Positions 9,825-20,509 are shown, counted from the stretch's first letter. The stretch: DNA of 40,228 bases from Hypsibius dujardini (GCA_001579985.1 LRSR01012315.1:1-40228), one strand, 5' to 3'. A program made the numbers and translations. Notes: generated by a model not told the origin, from the sequence alone.

Positions 9825-10271
9825 CCTGACAATGGCAATTACGTGCATAACTGGAACCGTGACCAGGAACGGTGTGGTGGTAGTGGCGCCTCGGGACCCA
9901 GCGCCGCCATCCATTCTATACCACAGGAACGTACGTTATCATCCCGTGTAACCACACACATCGACACACTCCACGTAAACTTGAATGGCGGGTCTTTGAC
10001 CTATTTACAAATTAGTCTGGGAATTCAACCCCCCCCCTCACCCGACGACGACGATAATGCGATGTACCCAGTTCCTGCCGCCGGACGAATCCTCGACACT
10101 GGTACCCCACACTGCTCCCTATCCTCGGGAAATGAATGGCGGGCGACTCAATCTAATCGATACACCTCTTCGGCGGAGCTCCTTATCGATTCCAACAGGA
10201 GAGTGAGAAAGAGAGAGAGAGACTCACGGGACGCACTACACCTCAATCTTCATCTCCCTAACGTTAATTAG
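9825..10271 (+). other. possible terminal exon, unrecognised product
   Basis: After a CAG acceptor-like site at 9822-9824 a non-repetitive frame stays open for 149 codons to TAG. Features include an Asp run (SPDDDDNAMYP) and a basic stretch (RRVRKRERD). No domain is recognised and no start codon is linked to it. A second reading uses a GTACGT donor at 9929 and an acceptor before 10588, which joins in phase to a short C-terminus ending RRMSIIYL. Either could be chance. Confidence 0.22.
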
Positions 10272-10299
10272 CGCGTAAGTACTATATTCGTAGCCTCTA

Positions 10300-10495
10300 G
10301 TATAGGTATCTGTCTGTCTGTTGACTGTCTATTTGTCTATCAGTCAGTCTGCCTGTCTCTACCGACCGAATATCTGTCTGTCTGTCTGATCCCGTCTGTC
10401 TGTCTGTCTGTGTCTGTCTTTCTTGCTGATCGCTTGTCTGTCTTTCTACTTGTCTGTCCGTTTGTCTGTCTGTTTGCCTACCTGTCTACCTGCAG
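10300..10495. repeat. (TCTG)n microsatellite
   Basis: Imperfect TCTG/TGTT tract of about 190 bp with a few GATC-containing breaks. Confidence 0.9.
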
Positions 10496-10499
10496 TACA

Positions 10500-11085
10500 T
10501 ACGCGTCTGTAGGTGCTATACTTGGAAGTGGTGTTATTATGATTAGCCTTATCGTAACTCCTCATGTGTTTTTACCCATCATTACAGGTCACGATGATAA
10601 CCCACAATTTGCTCGCGCATGCCGGAGATACGTCCGCCGGATGAGCATCATCTACCTATGATGGAGGCGCGCCATCCTTACTTGCGGTAGCAACAACAAC
10701 AGCTGTTATCAGTGGCGAGCGAGAAACTGAAATCGCACCACGAGGTGATGATGACGAGGAACACGAATGAAGGCGACAATTTGGGTGCAACGAACTGAAA
10801 GGAAAGCAATCCAGTACAGCAGAAATTCTCCCATGCTCGGTGGTTGCGGATGCGTCGCAAGTAATGGGTGGAAGCTGTGAACGCCGGAATTGCACGGATC
10901 GCATGTGAATACTTGGCAATACTTTGTTTATCGGTGACTCGGACTCGGATTGAGATTGGGGAATTCCACACACGGCTCTTTTTGTGGTCATCCTCAGCGA
11001 CGTCGGAACAGCGCTCGCTCGTTTAGACCTCCCTTTGCCGGTGTGTGGGTGACCGCGTATCGAGCACTGCGTCCTGCCTACAAAA
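10500..11085. other. non-repetitive DNA, no assignable gene
   Basis: Several frames are open for 60-110 codons on both strands, including an acidic plus-strand piece ending RGDDDEEHE near 10770. None has linked start, splice and stop signals, so none is called. Confidence 0.4.
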
Positions 11086-11089
11086 TGGC

Positions 11090-11205
11090 CGTTCTGTCTG
11101 TCGGTCTGCCGTTCTGTCTGTCTGTTTGTTTGTCGTTCCGTCTGCCTGTCTGTTTATGCCGGCCTGGCTGCCGCTCGGTCAGTCTGTCTGCCTGTTTGTC
11201 ACTGG
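11090..11205. repeat. TCTG/TGCC microsatellite
   Basis: Imperfect TCTG units with CGTT and GGCC breaks. DNA from 11206 to 11625 holds TGATTGAT motifs and no gene. Confidence 0.85.
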
Positions 11206-11625
11206 ACAGCGACCAGTGAACGCCGTTGATCAGTCTGACTACTCCAGTGCGTTGATTATTCCATTGATTAACTGATTGTTGCGTAGTGTTCCAACATTTT
11301 TTGGCGGTAAAACGTTTTTCTTTTGGGTGAACGCTTGATTGTCTGATCAATTAAGATAAGAGTGTCGCAGTGCGGTTTGGTTGATTGATGAATTGACGGT
11401 AAGTCAGTTTGTCGGGTTTTTGTTTCATATGTTTGATTGATTGAACGATACCTTAAAGTCCCGTGTCCATCCTTTCTGATTAAGTGACTGATAATGATAA
11501 GTACTTGTTGATCGCTTTTTTGTCGGTCAACGTGGTCAGTGCGCTGACAGATTGGCTTGATTCGGGTATCATCAAACCGTATTTTGTCCTGTTATTCCAG
11601 GCGGACATGGGAACTCCTTCCAGTG

Positions 11626-11866
11626 AGATTGTCTGTCCGTCTCTGCCTGCCTGCCTGCTTGCCTGCCTGCCTGTCTCTGTTTGAATGTCTGTCTGGCTGG
11701 CTGGCTGGCTGTCTGTCCGTCTCTGCCTGCCTGCCTGCTTGCCTGCCTGCCTGTCTCTCTGTTTGAATGTTTGTCTGGCTGGCTGGCTGGCTGTCTGTTT
11801 GTCTCTGCCTGCCTGCCTGCCTGTCTGTCTCTCTGTCTGAATGTCTGTCTGTCTCTTTGTTGACGA
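11626..11866. repeat. ~80-bp higher-order repeat of TCTG/TGCC/TGGC
   Basis: Three copies of a composite unit: GTCTGTCCGTCTCTGCC, then TGCC blocks, a CTCTGTTTGAATGT block, then TGGC repeats. The first two copies are nearly identical; the third is shorter. Copying of a composite unit implies unequal exchange or slippage above the tetranucleotide level. Confidence 0.85.
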
Positions 11867-12063
11867 TCATCTTCACCCACGACGCCGACTCATCTCATCC
11901 CAGAGCGACACCTCATCCAGTGCGGCGCCATTTTTCGCGAAATGATAGACAATACCGCGATAAGACAGACGCGCAGCAAGGCGTAGTCCGGCTGGGGTGT
12001 CGCTGAGCAAACAAGCATGTTGATGTTGTTGCCGCCGCACTCCTAGCTCCCTCGCGCTCTCTC

Positions 12064-12633
12064 TTGTTGTTTTCAGTCAGAGAGGACATCTTTCGCGGAA
12101 GGACTTACCTTGGACTTGATTGTCAAGTGGCAGTACGCAGCCGGCAGTCATCATCACCATCATCACAGCAGCAGCAGCAAGAGCACTCCGCGGTTGTGTC
12201 CCTTGCGCAACGGACTTTCAAGGCAACGAGCTCAGCGCCAAGCTGTGTACTGTGTAATTACATATTCCCGGCATACAACATCACACCGCGTCGACCCAGC
12301 GGTGGAAAAGCCGCAGCACACATTTCCGAAATGTGTCTGTCTGTTTTTCTATCAGTGATGACGACCGACTCTCGGAGTGTCGGTGGAAGACATTCCGTGT
12401 GTGTATTTTCTGTGCGTTTGCGCCTGTGTCCTGCTGCGACTGTGAAGTATTGCTTACTTAATTGTCTGTTGGCGCGATTTTCTTTTGGAATTGGGCTGTC
12501 TGTGTGTATCTGTGTGAAGTTGAGAAAACCGCTGCGCGATGCGGTATTTCGGTTTCTTGCTGAGGAGCGGAGTAGTGGAACACGTGTCTTGTGGTTTCGG
12601 TGGCGCGTCCGTTTCGTGCGGTTTACCCGGTAG
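12064..12633 (+). other. long unassigned open frame with a polyglutamine run
   Basis: A 189-codon plus-strand frame begins near an acceptor-like GTTGTTTTCAG at 12065-12075. It contains SSSPSSQQQQQEH near 12150-12185 and is not simple-sequence in its first ~90 codons. There is no ATG near its start, so it would have to be an internal exon. Neighbouring frames are also long and open, as GC-richer DNA permits. No homology is recognised. Confidence 0.18.
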
Positions 12634-12779
12634 GCCGGTAAGAAGAAAGCGAGTGGTCCGATTGGGTTTGATCGTGCCGTGGCATGCCTCGTCAGTCGGT
12701 TTGGTTCGGTATGAGCGCCATCTGGAGGGGAGATGGGCGAGGCGCCCACATTTCGCGCTGTTTTTTATTCTCTGTTCGT

Positions 12780-13105
12780 GTCTGTCTGCCCATCTTCCTT
12801 CCTGTTGGACTGACGGACTGACTATTTGTCTGCATGTTTGTCTATCGGTCGTTTTGTCTGCCTGTTAGTGTCTGTCTGTCTTTGTTTATCTATCAGTCTG
12901 TCTTCCTGCCTCTCCATCTGCCTGTAGGAACGTCTTTAGGCATGTCTCTGCCTGCCTGAATGTCGGTGTGCTGTGTCTGAATCGAGGTCTATCTGCCTTA
13001 AGGTCTGTCAGTCAGTTTGTGCGACTGTCTTTGTGTTCATCCGTTTGTCTGTTACCGGTCGTGTCTGTCTGTCTCTCAGTTTGTCTTTCTGTTTGCCTGG
13101 ATAAA
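12780..13105. repeat. TCTG microsatellite, interrupted
   Basis: TCTG and TGCC units over about 320 bp, with breaks carrying CATC and AACG. Confidence 0.85.
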
Positions 13106-13150
13106 TTGTCGACGTTATTTGTCTCCCTGAAAACTTCGAAAACGTCTTCG

Positions 13151-13184
13151 TTCTAGATGATATAATTGAATTATATCTTAGAAT
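13151..13184. repeat. short palindrome GATATAATT-G-AATTATATC
   Basis: Nine perfect base pairs around a single central G at 13159-13177, extended by imperfect TTCTA/TAGAA pairing. Confidence 0.7.
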
Positions 13185-13434
13185 GAAAGAAATCTATAGA
13201 TTTGCATCGAGAACTCGAGAGAAACTTTAGTCAGACCCGAAGCCGCCTGCCTCGTTCTGATACGCGTCTTTTAATTCGCGATCGCTTCTGTTCCGCTGAG
13301 ACCGTTTTAAAAGCTACCCATCCGGTTATATCATTTCATCATTTAAAAGCTTCTCACTCACTCAATCAGACATTCAGATGTTGTTAGAGTTGCTCTAATT
13401 GTTGCCCGGCTTTTTTCTCTCTTTTTGCATACAG

Positions 13435-13537
13435 GTCTTCGAACGGCTCTCTGCTGCTGCTGGTGTCTGTCTCTCGGCGTTGGGTCTCCGCGTTGACCCA
13501 ATTTCCAAAGCACCCGTATTTGTCTTGCCTCTCAAAA
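13435..13537 (+). other. candidate internal exon, unrecognised
   Basis: A pyrimidine tract and CATACAG acceptor precede 13435 and a consensus donor A|GTAAGT follows 13537. Two of three frames are open; one reads VFERLSAAAGVCLSALGLRV onward (34 codons, leaving phase 1). An acceptor at 13851 would continue that frame for 18 codons to TAA at 13905. The splice signals are the best seen in this region, but no linked start exon or homology is known, so coding is uncertain. Confidence 0.3.
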
Positions 13538-13944
13538 GTAAGTCACTGAGAGAAGTCTAAACGATACAGGCGTTGAACGAGGAGCTCGATTTTCAAGAAG
13601 AAGAAAGAAAGACTCGAAATTTACACGTTCTTCAAGAGCGCCCTCGAGTTTCGACAAAGTATCCCTCGAAGTAATTTTACCCCCGCAATCGATATACACA
13701 AACACAGGCATTCGGTGTATCAATTGAAGGTGATTGAAATTGGGCATGCTTAACGGAATTTTGTTGTTGCGAGACGTCAGAGAGACATCTTGAGTTCTTT
13801 ATGCAGACCAATCTGCGCTGTCCACTAATTCCAATTGTTCTCTTTTCACAGCAGCGTCGCTACCATCGAGACTTCTCTCTCCTCGTGCATGCATAACGGA
13901 ATTATAATTGTGTTGTCGGAGAGAATTATCGTTTCGGACGTCTT

Positions 13945-14038
13945 GGAGGCAAGCAGGCAGACACAGTCAGACAGACAGACATAGTCAGACAGATAGACAC
14001 AGTTAGACAGACAGACATAGTCAGACAGACAGACACGG
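13945..14038. repeat. (CAGA)n tract with 25-bp higher-order unit
   Basis: Units of AGACAGACAGACATAGTC and close variants repeat three to four times. Confidence 0.85.
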
Positions 14039-14351
14039 AGTGTGTCTCGAAGAGACGTCTTGGATGAGTGAGTGATATGCGTCGCCGGTACTCTACTTGG
14101 AACGCGGCTTCACAACCACCACGGACTTGACGTTATCTCATCGTCTTCTGGTTTGCTCCACTTTGCCTGTCTGCAGTTCGCTCGTTTGAGCGAGTGATAC
14201 CCGCACGGTCAGCCGGGTGACGGAAGACGGCTCTCTGGTTGCTGCCGGGCGAAAAGAAAAAACACACAAGTAAGGGGCTTGCGTGTTGGTGATGGTGATT
14301 GAGAAGCCGAAGAACGAGCTGAAAAGATGTGAAACTGAAGAAATTGTCACG

Positions 14352-14628
14352 GTATCGGATATACTGTGAGACTTGTTGATTGATTGCCTTGATTGAGTGC
14401 CGTTTGGTACACGGTGAAGATTGTTGATTGGTTGTTTGATTGAGTGTCTTGATATACTGCGAGACATGTTGATTGATTGTTTTGATTGAGTGCGATTTGG
14501 TACACGGTAAAGCTTATTGATTGATTCCTTGATTGAGTGTCTTCATACACTATGAAGCGTGTCGATTGATTGACTTGATTGAGTGTCTTCATACACTATG
14601 AAGCGTGTCGATTGATTGGTTTGAGTGG
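14352..14628. repeat. alternating 44-49 bp tandem repeat with palindromes
   Basis: Each unit contains GTTGATTGATTG and TTGATTGAGTG. Units alternate between a core with GGTACACGG and one with GATATACTG or CTTCATACACTATGAAG, the last a perfect small hairpin. Order of cores is B-A-B-A-B-B. Both strands give 80-110 codon frames that are artefacts. Confidence 0.85.
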
Positions 14629-14809
14629 TCGTTTTTTTGGTTGATGATACCGTATATCAATTTTCTATGTGGTTTTTTTCTCTTTGTTCCTTTTTGTTAG
14701 TGCTCAGTCTTGTTCGTCTTGTGGAGTGTGTTTGTGAAGTGGTCGCAGAGTTTGTTTATCTGGCCGTCTGCGACGCCGCCTAGCGGTTTCGTTCTGGAAC
14801 ACGTTTATT

Positions 14810-15110
14810 TTTTAACTTTAAAATTTGCAAGCTAATTTAAGTTAAAGTCATTAGTCAAAATTCATTAACAATTTAAAATTTAATATTAAAAAAAAATACT
14901 CATCTGACTAAAATTAAGAATTACGTTATTTCTAAATATTTAGCGAATATATTTAGATTATTAATTATTTGCTTTAGTGTTTAAAAAAAAATTTTAAATC
15001 TAGTTGAAATTTCTGCTACCAATTGAAATTTTAAAAAATTACTCTACTAACTAAAATTGAGAATTTTTTTTTAAACTTTATAGCTAATATGAAGTACTTG
15101 CTCTAGCTTT
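14810..15110. other. AT-rich gene-free block
   Basis: A+T-rich DNA with AAATTTTAAA and TTAAAATTT motifs repeated at irregular spacing. An ATG-initiated 77-codon frame follows at 15115-15348 (basic, aromatic, no recognised motif); I do not call it a gene. Confidence 0.5.
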
Positions 15111-15659
15111 AGAAATGCAGCTAAAAATCAGAAGCGAATTCTGGTTTGTAAACTGGGACAGTTATCAGCTGACACAGACGCCTTTAAAAATTTTCCGCCC
15201 GCTGAGTAAGCACAATAAAAAGTTTTGCTATCGCGCACACCGCAAAGTGTATTTTAATTGCCGATGGAAACTGAGCGCGTTTATTTCACGGCCTTCAAGC
15301 ATGCCAAAAAAGTCTCTTTTCGCCGAGGGAAACCTTCGTATGTATTAGAGTGGGGTGAAAATGTACAATCTGAGTTATGTAATTGATACGCCTGTGTCTA
15401 TTCTACATGCCTGTGTCTATTCTACGATCGTGACTGCTCTTCCGTGCCGGTGGGCGACATAGCGACACGACAAAAGACTTGATCCCTTCCAGCTAGGAAA
15501 CTGAGACGCGCAGGAAAAGGATCGCGAAATACACATGTCAAAAATTGCACACGCAGCGCAGCGAGGAATGATCCCGAGGCTCGGTAGGGGAGGTGGGCGT
15601 TAATTGGCTGGATTGATATTTCTTTTCCGTCGTTCTTGAAAACGTCTTGCAGGCATCAG

Positions 15660-16500
15660 ACGACGTCTTGCAGGCATCGGACAACGACTGTGCAGGCATC
15701 GAACGACGACTGCCTGGATCACCAGTAATCAGTTATAATCGGCTACAGCTGGAGTTGATCGGACTTCCAGACCTTGATTCTTCCATTCAGACAGAATAAA
15801 TCACGTGGAAGTGGAGGAAAAAGTTTGTTGTCTGTGAATTTTTCGAAGACGTCTCTCATCATCAGTTGACTGCGGTGAACCTGACCGGATCACCAATAAT
15901 TCACTGCAATTCGCCTCTTTCGGCCGCGGGACAACGTTTTGGAGTTTGGAGGTTCAATTAAAACCGGAAGAATCCGCCAGAATTGAAGGGAAACATCCCT
16001 GTCTGTCGGAATTTGTCGAAGACGTCTTCCGGGCGACGACGGCGAATCTGACCGGATCACCCTTAGTTCACCACAATTCGTTGCGTTCTGTTGCGGAGCG
16101 GCATTTCTGATTTCAAAGTTTCAATTCAGACCGGAATATTCAGGCGAAACCTGGAAAAGTTAGTTGTCTGTGTGAATTGGTCGAAGACGTCTTTTAGTCA
16201 ACTTCGGCGAACCTCGCCGGATCACCCATAATTCGTCATAATTTGCTTCCCTTGTTGTGGGACAGCATTTCAGAGTTCGGAGAGTCGATTCAGACTAGAA
16301 TAGTCGATCGCGATCTCCACCGCAATCGTTTGGAAAAGCTCTTTGTCTGTGGATCTCTCGAAGGCGTCTTTAAATCGACTCGCCTGGATCACCAAAATCT
16401 CGTTAGACTTTGCCGCTCCCTTCTGCGGCCAGCCATTCCCCATCTCCAAATCTTCCATTCAACCCGGAAATATCAATCGGAAATTGAGTGGGAGGAAACG
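15660..16500. repeat. five-unit tandem array, ~167-bp period
   Basis: The anchor GGATCACC recurs at about 15717, 15887, 16054, 16219 and 16386 (spacing 165-170 bp). A second anchor, TCGAAGACGTC or a close variant, recurs at 15843, 16016, 16181 and 16358. Between them each unit keeps CTGACCGGATCACC, a CACAATTCG-like block, GGAGTTTGGAGGTTCAATT-like and ACCGGAA blocks, and GTTGTCTGTGAATT. Units are about 60-75% alike by eye. The array ends about 330 bp before the candidate first exon at 16825. Confidence 0.85.
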
Positions 16501-16792
16501 GCTCGTGTCTGCCGCACTCACCCGGAGGAAGATTTTTACGATCTCTCCCACGACAGTGGCCCAATTCCCTGCCAGCTTGTCTTGTGTTGTGGTCTGCCTG
16601 ACGTCAGCGATCCGTTCCGGTTGTGTTTGAGTCGGTTGGATGTGTCCTTCCCCGATGTCTTGGCCTTGTTGTCCGTTCATCTGTGCATTATCATCGCCGT
16701 CGGAATAAAGGCGGACGTGGACGTGTCTGTGTCCTGGAAAAACGGCCACGCGGGTTGGTTGACTGATCGGGATCTCTGTGTCTCTCGTTGAC

Positions 16793-16805
16793 TTTGACCG
16801 TCAAA
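16793..16805. promoter_or_regulatory. palindrome TTTGAC-C-GTCAAA
   Basis: A perfect 13-bp inverted repeat 20 bp before the ATG at 16825. It resembles paired nuclear-receptor half-sites (GGTCAAA-like) but could equally bind another factor or act in the 5' UTR. Confidence 0.3.
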
Positions 16806-16824
16806 GATCTATCTTTCTCTTCCA

Positions 16825-16969
16825 ATGTGGGACTTACTGTTGGATGACTTGCGGACAGAGAGACGCCGGGAAGGTCAGGGGACCGAGGCCGCCATGGTCG
16901 ACCTCGAGGCAGACAAACGCTTCCTGGAGAGTGTCTTCGGCGGACTTCCTCCAGACAATCAGATTCGTT
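16825..16969 (+). CDS. candidate alternative first coding exon of the nuclear receptor
   Basis: The ATG at 16825 follows an in-frame TGA at 16795-16797 and opens 48 codons plus one base before a GTGAGC donor. The product starts MWDLLLDDLRTERRR and ends FLESVFGGLPPDNQIR. WDLLLDDL is an acidic-hydrophobic string of the sort found in transactivation segments. Its phase-1 donor matches the acceptor at 22753, giving Cys at the joint and a 513-residue isoform. Insect EcR genes are known to use alternative promoters with different N-termini, so this is biologically plausible. The join is inferred; the exon could belong to another transcript, and without splicing it would stop after four more codons. 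Confidence 0.42.
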
Positions 16970-17339
16970 GTGAGCAAAAATAAATGTTTTTACCTCTGCG
17001 GTGTCGAAATTATCTTTATACCATTTTTAGTTTCGTAAGTTTGATTTCCCGATATTTTGCAAAGTTTGTGTGGAGACATATTGATTGATTGCTGATTGGA
17101 CAGATTATTCAACTAGGAACTGTTAGTATTTGATTGATGGCTGAATTATTGTTGTATATTTTTATATCATTATTTAAATCTAATTTTTAAACATTTTATT
17201 TTTAAAGGTTGTGCTTTTTTTTCATTGATTGATTGATTATTGATTGGTATAATGGTTAATTAGGAAATTGAATTAATTGAATCAAATGGACTCGTTCGGT
17301 TGATTGGCTGAATTATTGTATTCCAAAAGGCGTCCTATT

Positions 17340-17475
17340 TTTCGGCAAAACTGTTTTTAGCCCGGACGGGAAGCGCTGTAGGGTTAGTTCTATTTTGCTC
17401 GCGCTTGTGTGGTGATTGGTTCAACGCCTGGGCGGCGGCAGTGAAAAATGCTGACGATTATATAACCAATCGCCT
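17340..17475 (+). promoter_or_regulatory. promoter-like cluster (CCAAT, GC box, TATA-like)
   Basis: GTGATTGGTTC (inverted CCAAT) near 17412, GGGCGG near 17429, TATATAA near 17459 and a forward ACCAATCG at 17463 fall within 60 bp. No ORF with a convincing start follows. It may be a promoter for a downstream non-coding first exon. Confidence 0.3.
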
Positions 17476-17689
17476 TTTCAGTTTTGCAACGCATTTTCCA
17501 CTCGAATGTCATGCGGCGTGCGTGCATGTTTCGATTTTGTGGTGTCGCTGCCTCGTCAGTCGTCACTGTGTCACCCCATTTGTCTTTGTAACACATCTTA
17601 CAAAACAATCACAAAATTTGTCTATTTTTGTTGGCATTCTCCTTTTGAGGGTTGACTGGGCAATACTACCAGTACTCGTTTGCCTGTGG

Positions 17690-17960
17690 GGTTGCCTGTC
17701 TGTATTCACGCGCGGCTGTCTGTCTGGATGTCTGCCTATGTTTAATTAGCTGACTCTCTGCCTGTCGGCCTGAATGTCTGGCTGGCTGTCTGTCTGGCTG
17801 TTGTTTGTCTGCTTGTCTGTCTGTCTAAACGGCTGTCTGTCTATATGTCTGTATGTCTGACTGTCTATCTGCATAACTGCTTGCCTGTATGTCTGTCTGT
17901 CTGTTTGGCAAGGTGTCTGCCTGCCGGTCTGTCTGTCTGTCGACCTCTTAATCCGTTTGT
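17690..17960. repeat. TCTG microsatellite, interrupted
   Basis: TCTG with TGGC, TGTA and TGCC variants across about 270 bp. Confidence 0.9.
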
Positions 17961-18855
17961 CTGGCTGTTTGTCTGTTCACTATTTCTTCCATATTCGCTG
18001 ATCTCTTTTGATCACCCCACGGAAGGATCGCGGATCGGGGCCCCACGCACCGAGCACACCACGAGATGCATTGCACTGGGATTTCCGGACTGCTCTCTGC
18101 AAAACCCACACCATTCGTCCACCAGAAAACCAACTTGACCGGTACCGGAAAAAATGAACTTTATTTAACACCGAGTTTCTCTCACTCTGATCTAATAGTC
18201 ATCTCATCACAACCTCGTCGCGCGAATGACCTGCTCAAATGGACATTCATATTCCCCGTCGTCGCGAATTAACCTGCTTAACCAGTCAACGAGGTTCACA
18301 CAGTCAAGGCAGGCAGGCAGCTCCGGACCGGAATACCTATTTTCCGTGGGGGAGTTCCCGACGTGATCCGTTCATGTGTCTGCCTGCTTGTCTGTCTGTC
18401 TGTCTGTCTGTCTCTGTCTCTGCCTGTGGTATTTTTGAAATTGTGACTTTGAAAGTATGTGCGCCGCGGTGTTGGCTTTGAAGGTTGTTGCACCATCGGT
18501 CAACATATGGAGTATGATGCAATTTTGTCAAGAGGCGAGAGAGTGAGAGGGAGAGATCTCTTGCCTCAGTTGCTCGTAGAAAACGGTGTTGTGTCCGATT
18601 TTTAAACGAGGTTTAATTTTCTCTCGCTGCTGCGGGCTCTCGTGGAGTTTGTGTACATACGGGAAATTGATACCTTGAGTTGAGGTATTATTGTATTGGA
18701 CGGCGGGTTCGGGGGTAAATGCCTTTGCTCTGGGGGTCGTGTAGTGTTGGTTCCGGTAATTATTCATCGTGGTGGGGTCGTCGTGGTGTTTGCGGATGTG
18801 TGCCTGATGAATTTTTGTCCTGTCGCTGTTTGACGTTTAAATCACTTAATTCTTG
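17961..18855. other. mixed DNA without an assignable gene
   Basis: It includes a short (TCTG)n tract at 18380-18425. Opposite-strand frames of 60-80 codons exist but lack splice or start support. Confidence 0.4.
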
Positions 18856-18859
18856 CCTC

Positions 18860-18963
18860 GTTAGGTCTGTCTGCATGTCTGTCTGCCTGCCTTCCTGTCC
18901 TTCGATCTATATGTCTGTCTGTTTCCTTTGCCACTCTTTGACTGTCTGTCTATCGGTCTATCG

Positions 18964-19001
<38 letters not shown>

Positions 19002-19115
19002 TTGTCTGTCTGTCTGTCTATCACTTTGTTTTTTGTCTATCAGTCGGTTTGTCTGTCTGTCTGTCTGTTTGTTTGTCGGCCTTTCTGTCTGTGTCTGGTT
19101 GTCTGTCTGTCTCTC
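18860..19115. repeat. (TCTG)n microsatellite
   Basis: TCTG, TATC and TGTT units over about 250 bp. All frames yield Cys-Leu-Ser-Val artefacts. Confidence 0.95.
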
Positions 19116-19404
19116 CTTTGACTGCCCTATGATGTAATGGGAAGAACAATCCATCTCTCATAATTAAGATCACGTCATCTATTGCAACGTCCGCTTACAT
19201 CTCACTCAAATGGTAGCGTCAGAGCGCTAACCCAGTGCACCGCGATTCAGCTATACCGAATTGCGGAATATTGGGCCAATAGTTTCATATTTTGGCATGA
19301 GTGATGTGCATACGGCTGTGTGTCTGTCGCACGAGACGCCATGCAGATTTTCTGCTGATTTACCGTTCTGTGCCGTTTCTCACGTGGTGAGAATTTCTCG
19401 AACG

Positions 19405-19509
19405 ATGGAAAACTCTCTGGCTCGGTGTTTCATACCATTGAGGTTAACCATGCTTACGCTGCTGCTGCAATTCATAGGCATTAACGCGCAGCGCCGATGG
19501 CAGGCATGA
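19405..19509 (+). other. short ORF resembling a signal peptide
   Basis: ATG at 19405 opens 34 codons with a hydrophobic core (LTMLTLLLQFIGINAQ) like a secretion signal. It ends after a few residues and no donor continues it convincingly. An overlapping 60-codon frame starts at 19497. Neither is recognised. Confidence 0.15.
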
Positions 19510-19775
19510 CGCCAATTAATTTCCCCGTCCATAGTTATCGTCTACGTCTGTCTTTATGCAGGCTTCGGAAGCGTGATGGAGAGTTACATTTGACTGTGTG
19601 TTGTTCGGGGAGCCCGTTACCTCAACTCGAGGTCTTTGGGTCTTCGTTGTATGTGTCTGACTGTCTTTCAATCACTTGACGCTCCGCCTGGTCAGCATGT
19701 CCGGCTCGCTGGCGCTGCAGATTATTGACTCACATTTCATGTCTGGGTCAGACCCGCAGACATTCAAGAAATCAG

Positions 19776-19890
19776 ACAGACAGACAGACAGACAGACAAA
19801 CAAGCAAACAAACAGATAGGCAGATAGGCAAATAGACATATAGATAGATAGACAGACAAACAGGCAGACAGGCAGACAGATAGACACTGG
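19776..19890. repeat. (CAGA)n / GATAGACA microsatellite
   Basis: CAGA with ATAG and CAAA variants; orientation opposite to the neighbouring TCTG tracts. Confidence 0.9.
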
Positions 19891-20505
19891 CTGGACTTCC
19901 GGTCTTAATCGTCCTATTGAGTTTGTTTGTATTTCCGCTACCGGGCACCGACATCACATGTTCCGCGACCGATTACAGTGCAAACTACACGGGCACTACG
20001 TGTGCCATCACCGCCACCAACAACAAGACAACCGCAATCCAAACAGCTCATCGGAGGATTTGACCATTTACGAGTGCCTGCCATAATGGAGAGCGAGAGA
20101 TCCGTGAGTTTGAGTACTAGTATAGCGAGGGTACCCGGCAGTACTCGACGACGTAACGCATATGGTATGATGATGACGAAGAGCGAGCGCGGCGTACAGG
20201 TCATGTGTGTCTGGATTTGGGAAGAGCCGGTCAATGGTGATGCGGGGAGCCATTGAGACTTGACCGACCCCGGTACACACACGCGCATACAATGTGGGGT
20301 TTTCAGTTTGTGAAAATGACTGTGTGTGTGTGTGTTGAGTGTAAACTGTAAAGTGCATTAACCTGGCAAGTGGTCAAGCGCCGTTCACGGAGTGACATCA
20401 TACATCGATTTTGGCGTAATTGTCATTCGAGTGCCGGAAAATCGGTTTCTACGCGTAGAGTCAGTCTCTCTGCCTCCTGCGTTATCTTCTCTGCCTGCTT
20501 ATATG
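19891..20505. other. non-repetitive DNA without an assignable gene
   Basis: Several 90-115 codon frames on both strands between 19927 and 20358 overlap one another. A GATTACAG acceptor-like site at about 19970-19977 precedes open frames in three readings, so none can be chosen. A short TGTGTG run lies at 20321-20335. Confidence 0.4.
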
Positions 20506-20509
20506 TATG

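Noticed and set aside
9515-9951. Cys-Leu-Ser-Val repeat proteins, and the same type at 11557-11880, 18719-19154, 20370-20784 and 31413-31982
   Set aside because: They come from (TCTG)n/(CAGA)n. All frames on both strands stay open and there is no independent coding evidence.
12258-12749. Minus-strand 163-codon ORF
   Set aside because: It overlaps other long frames in both directions in GC-richer DNA, has no motif, and shows no splice or promoter support.
19195-19260. tRNA-like string (CTCAAATGGTAGCGTCAGAGCG)
   Set aside because: It resembles a D-arm/box A, but no box B (GGTTCGANTCC) or acceptor stem pairing follows at the right distance.
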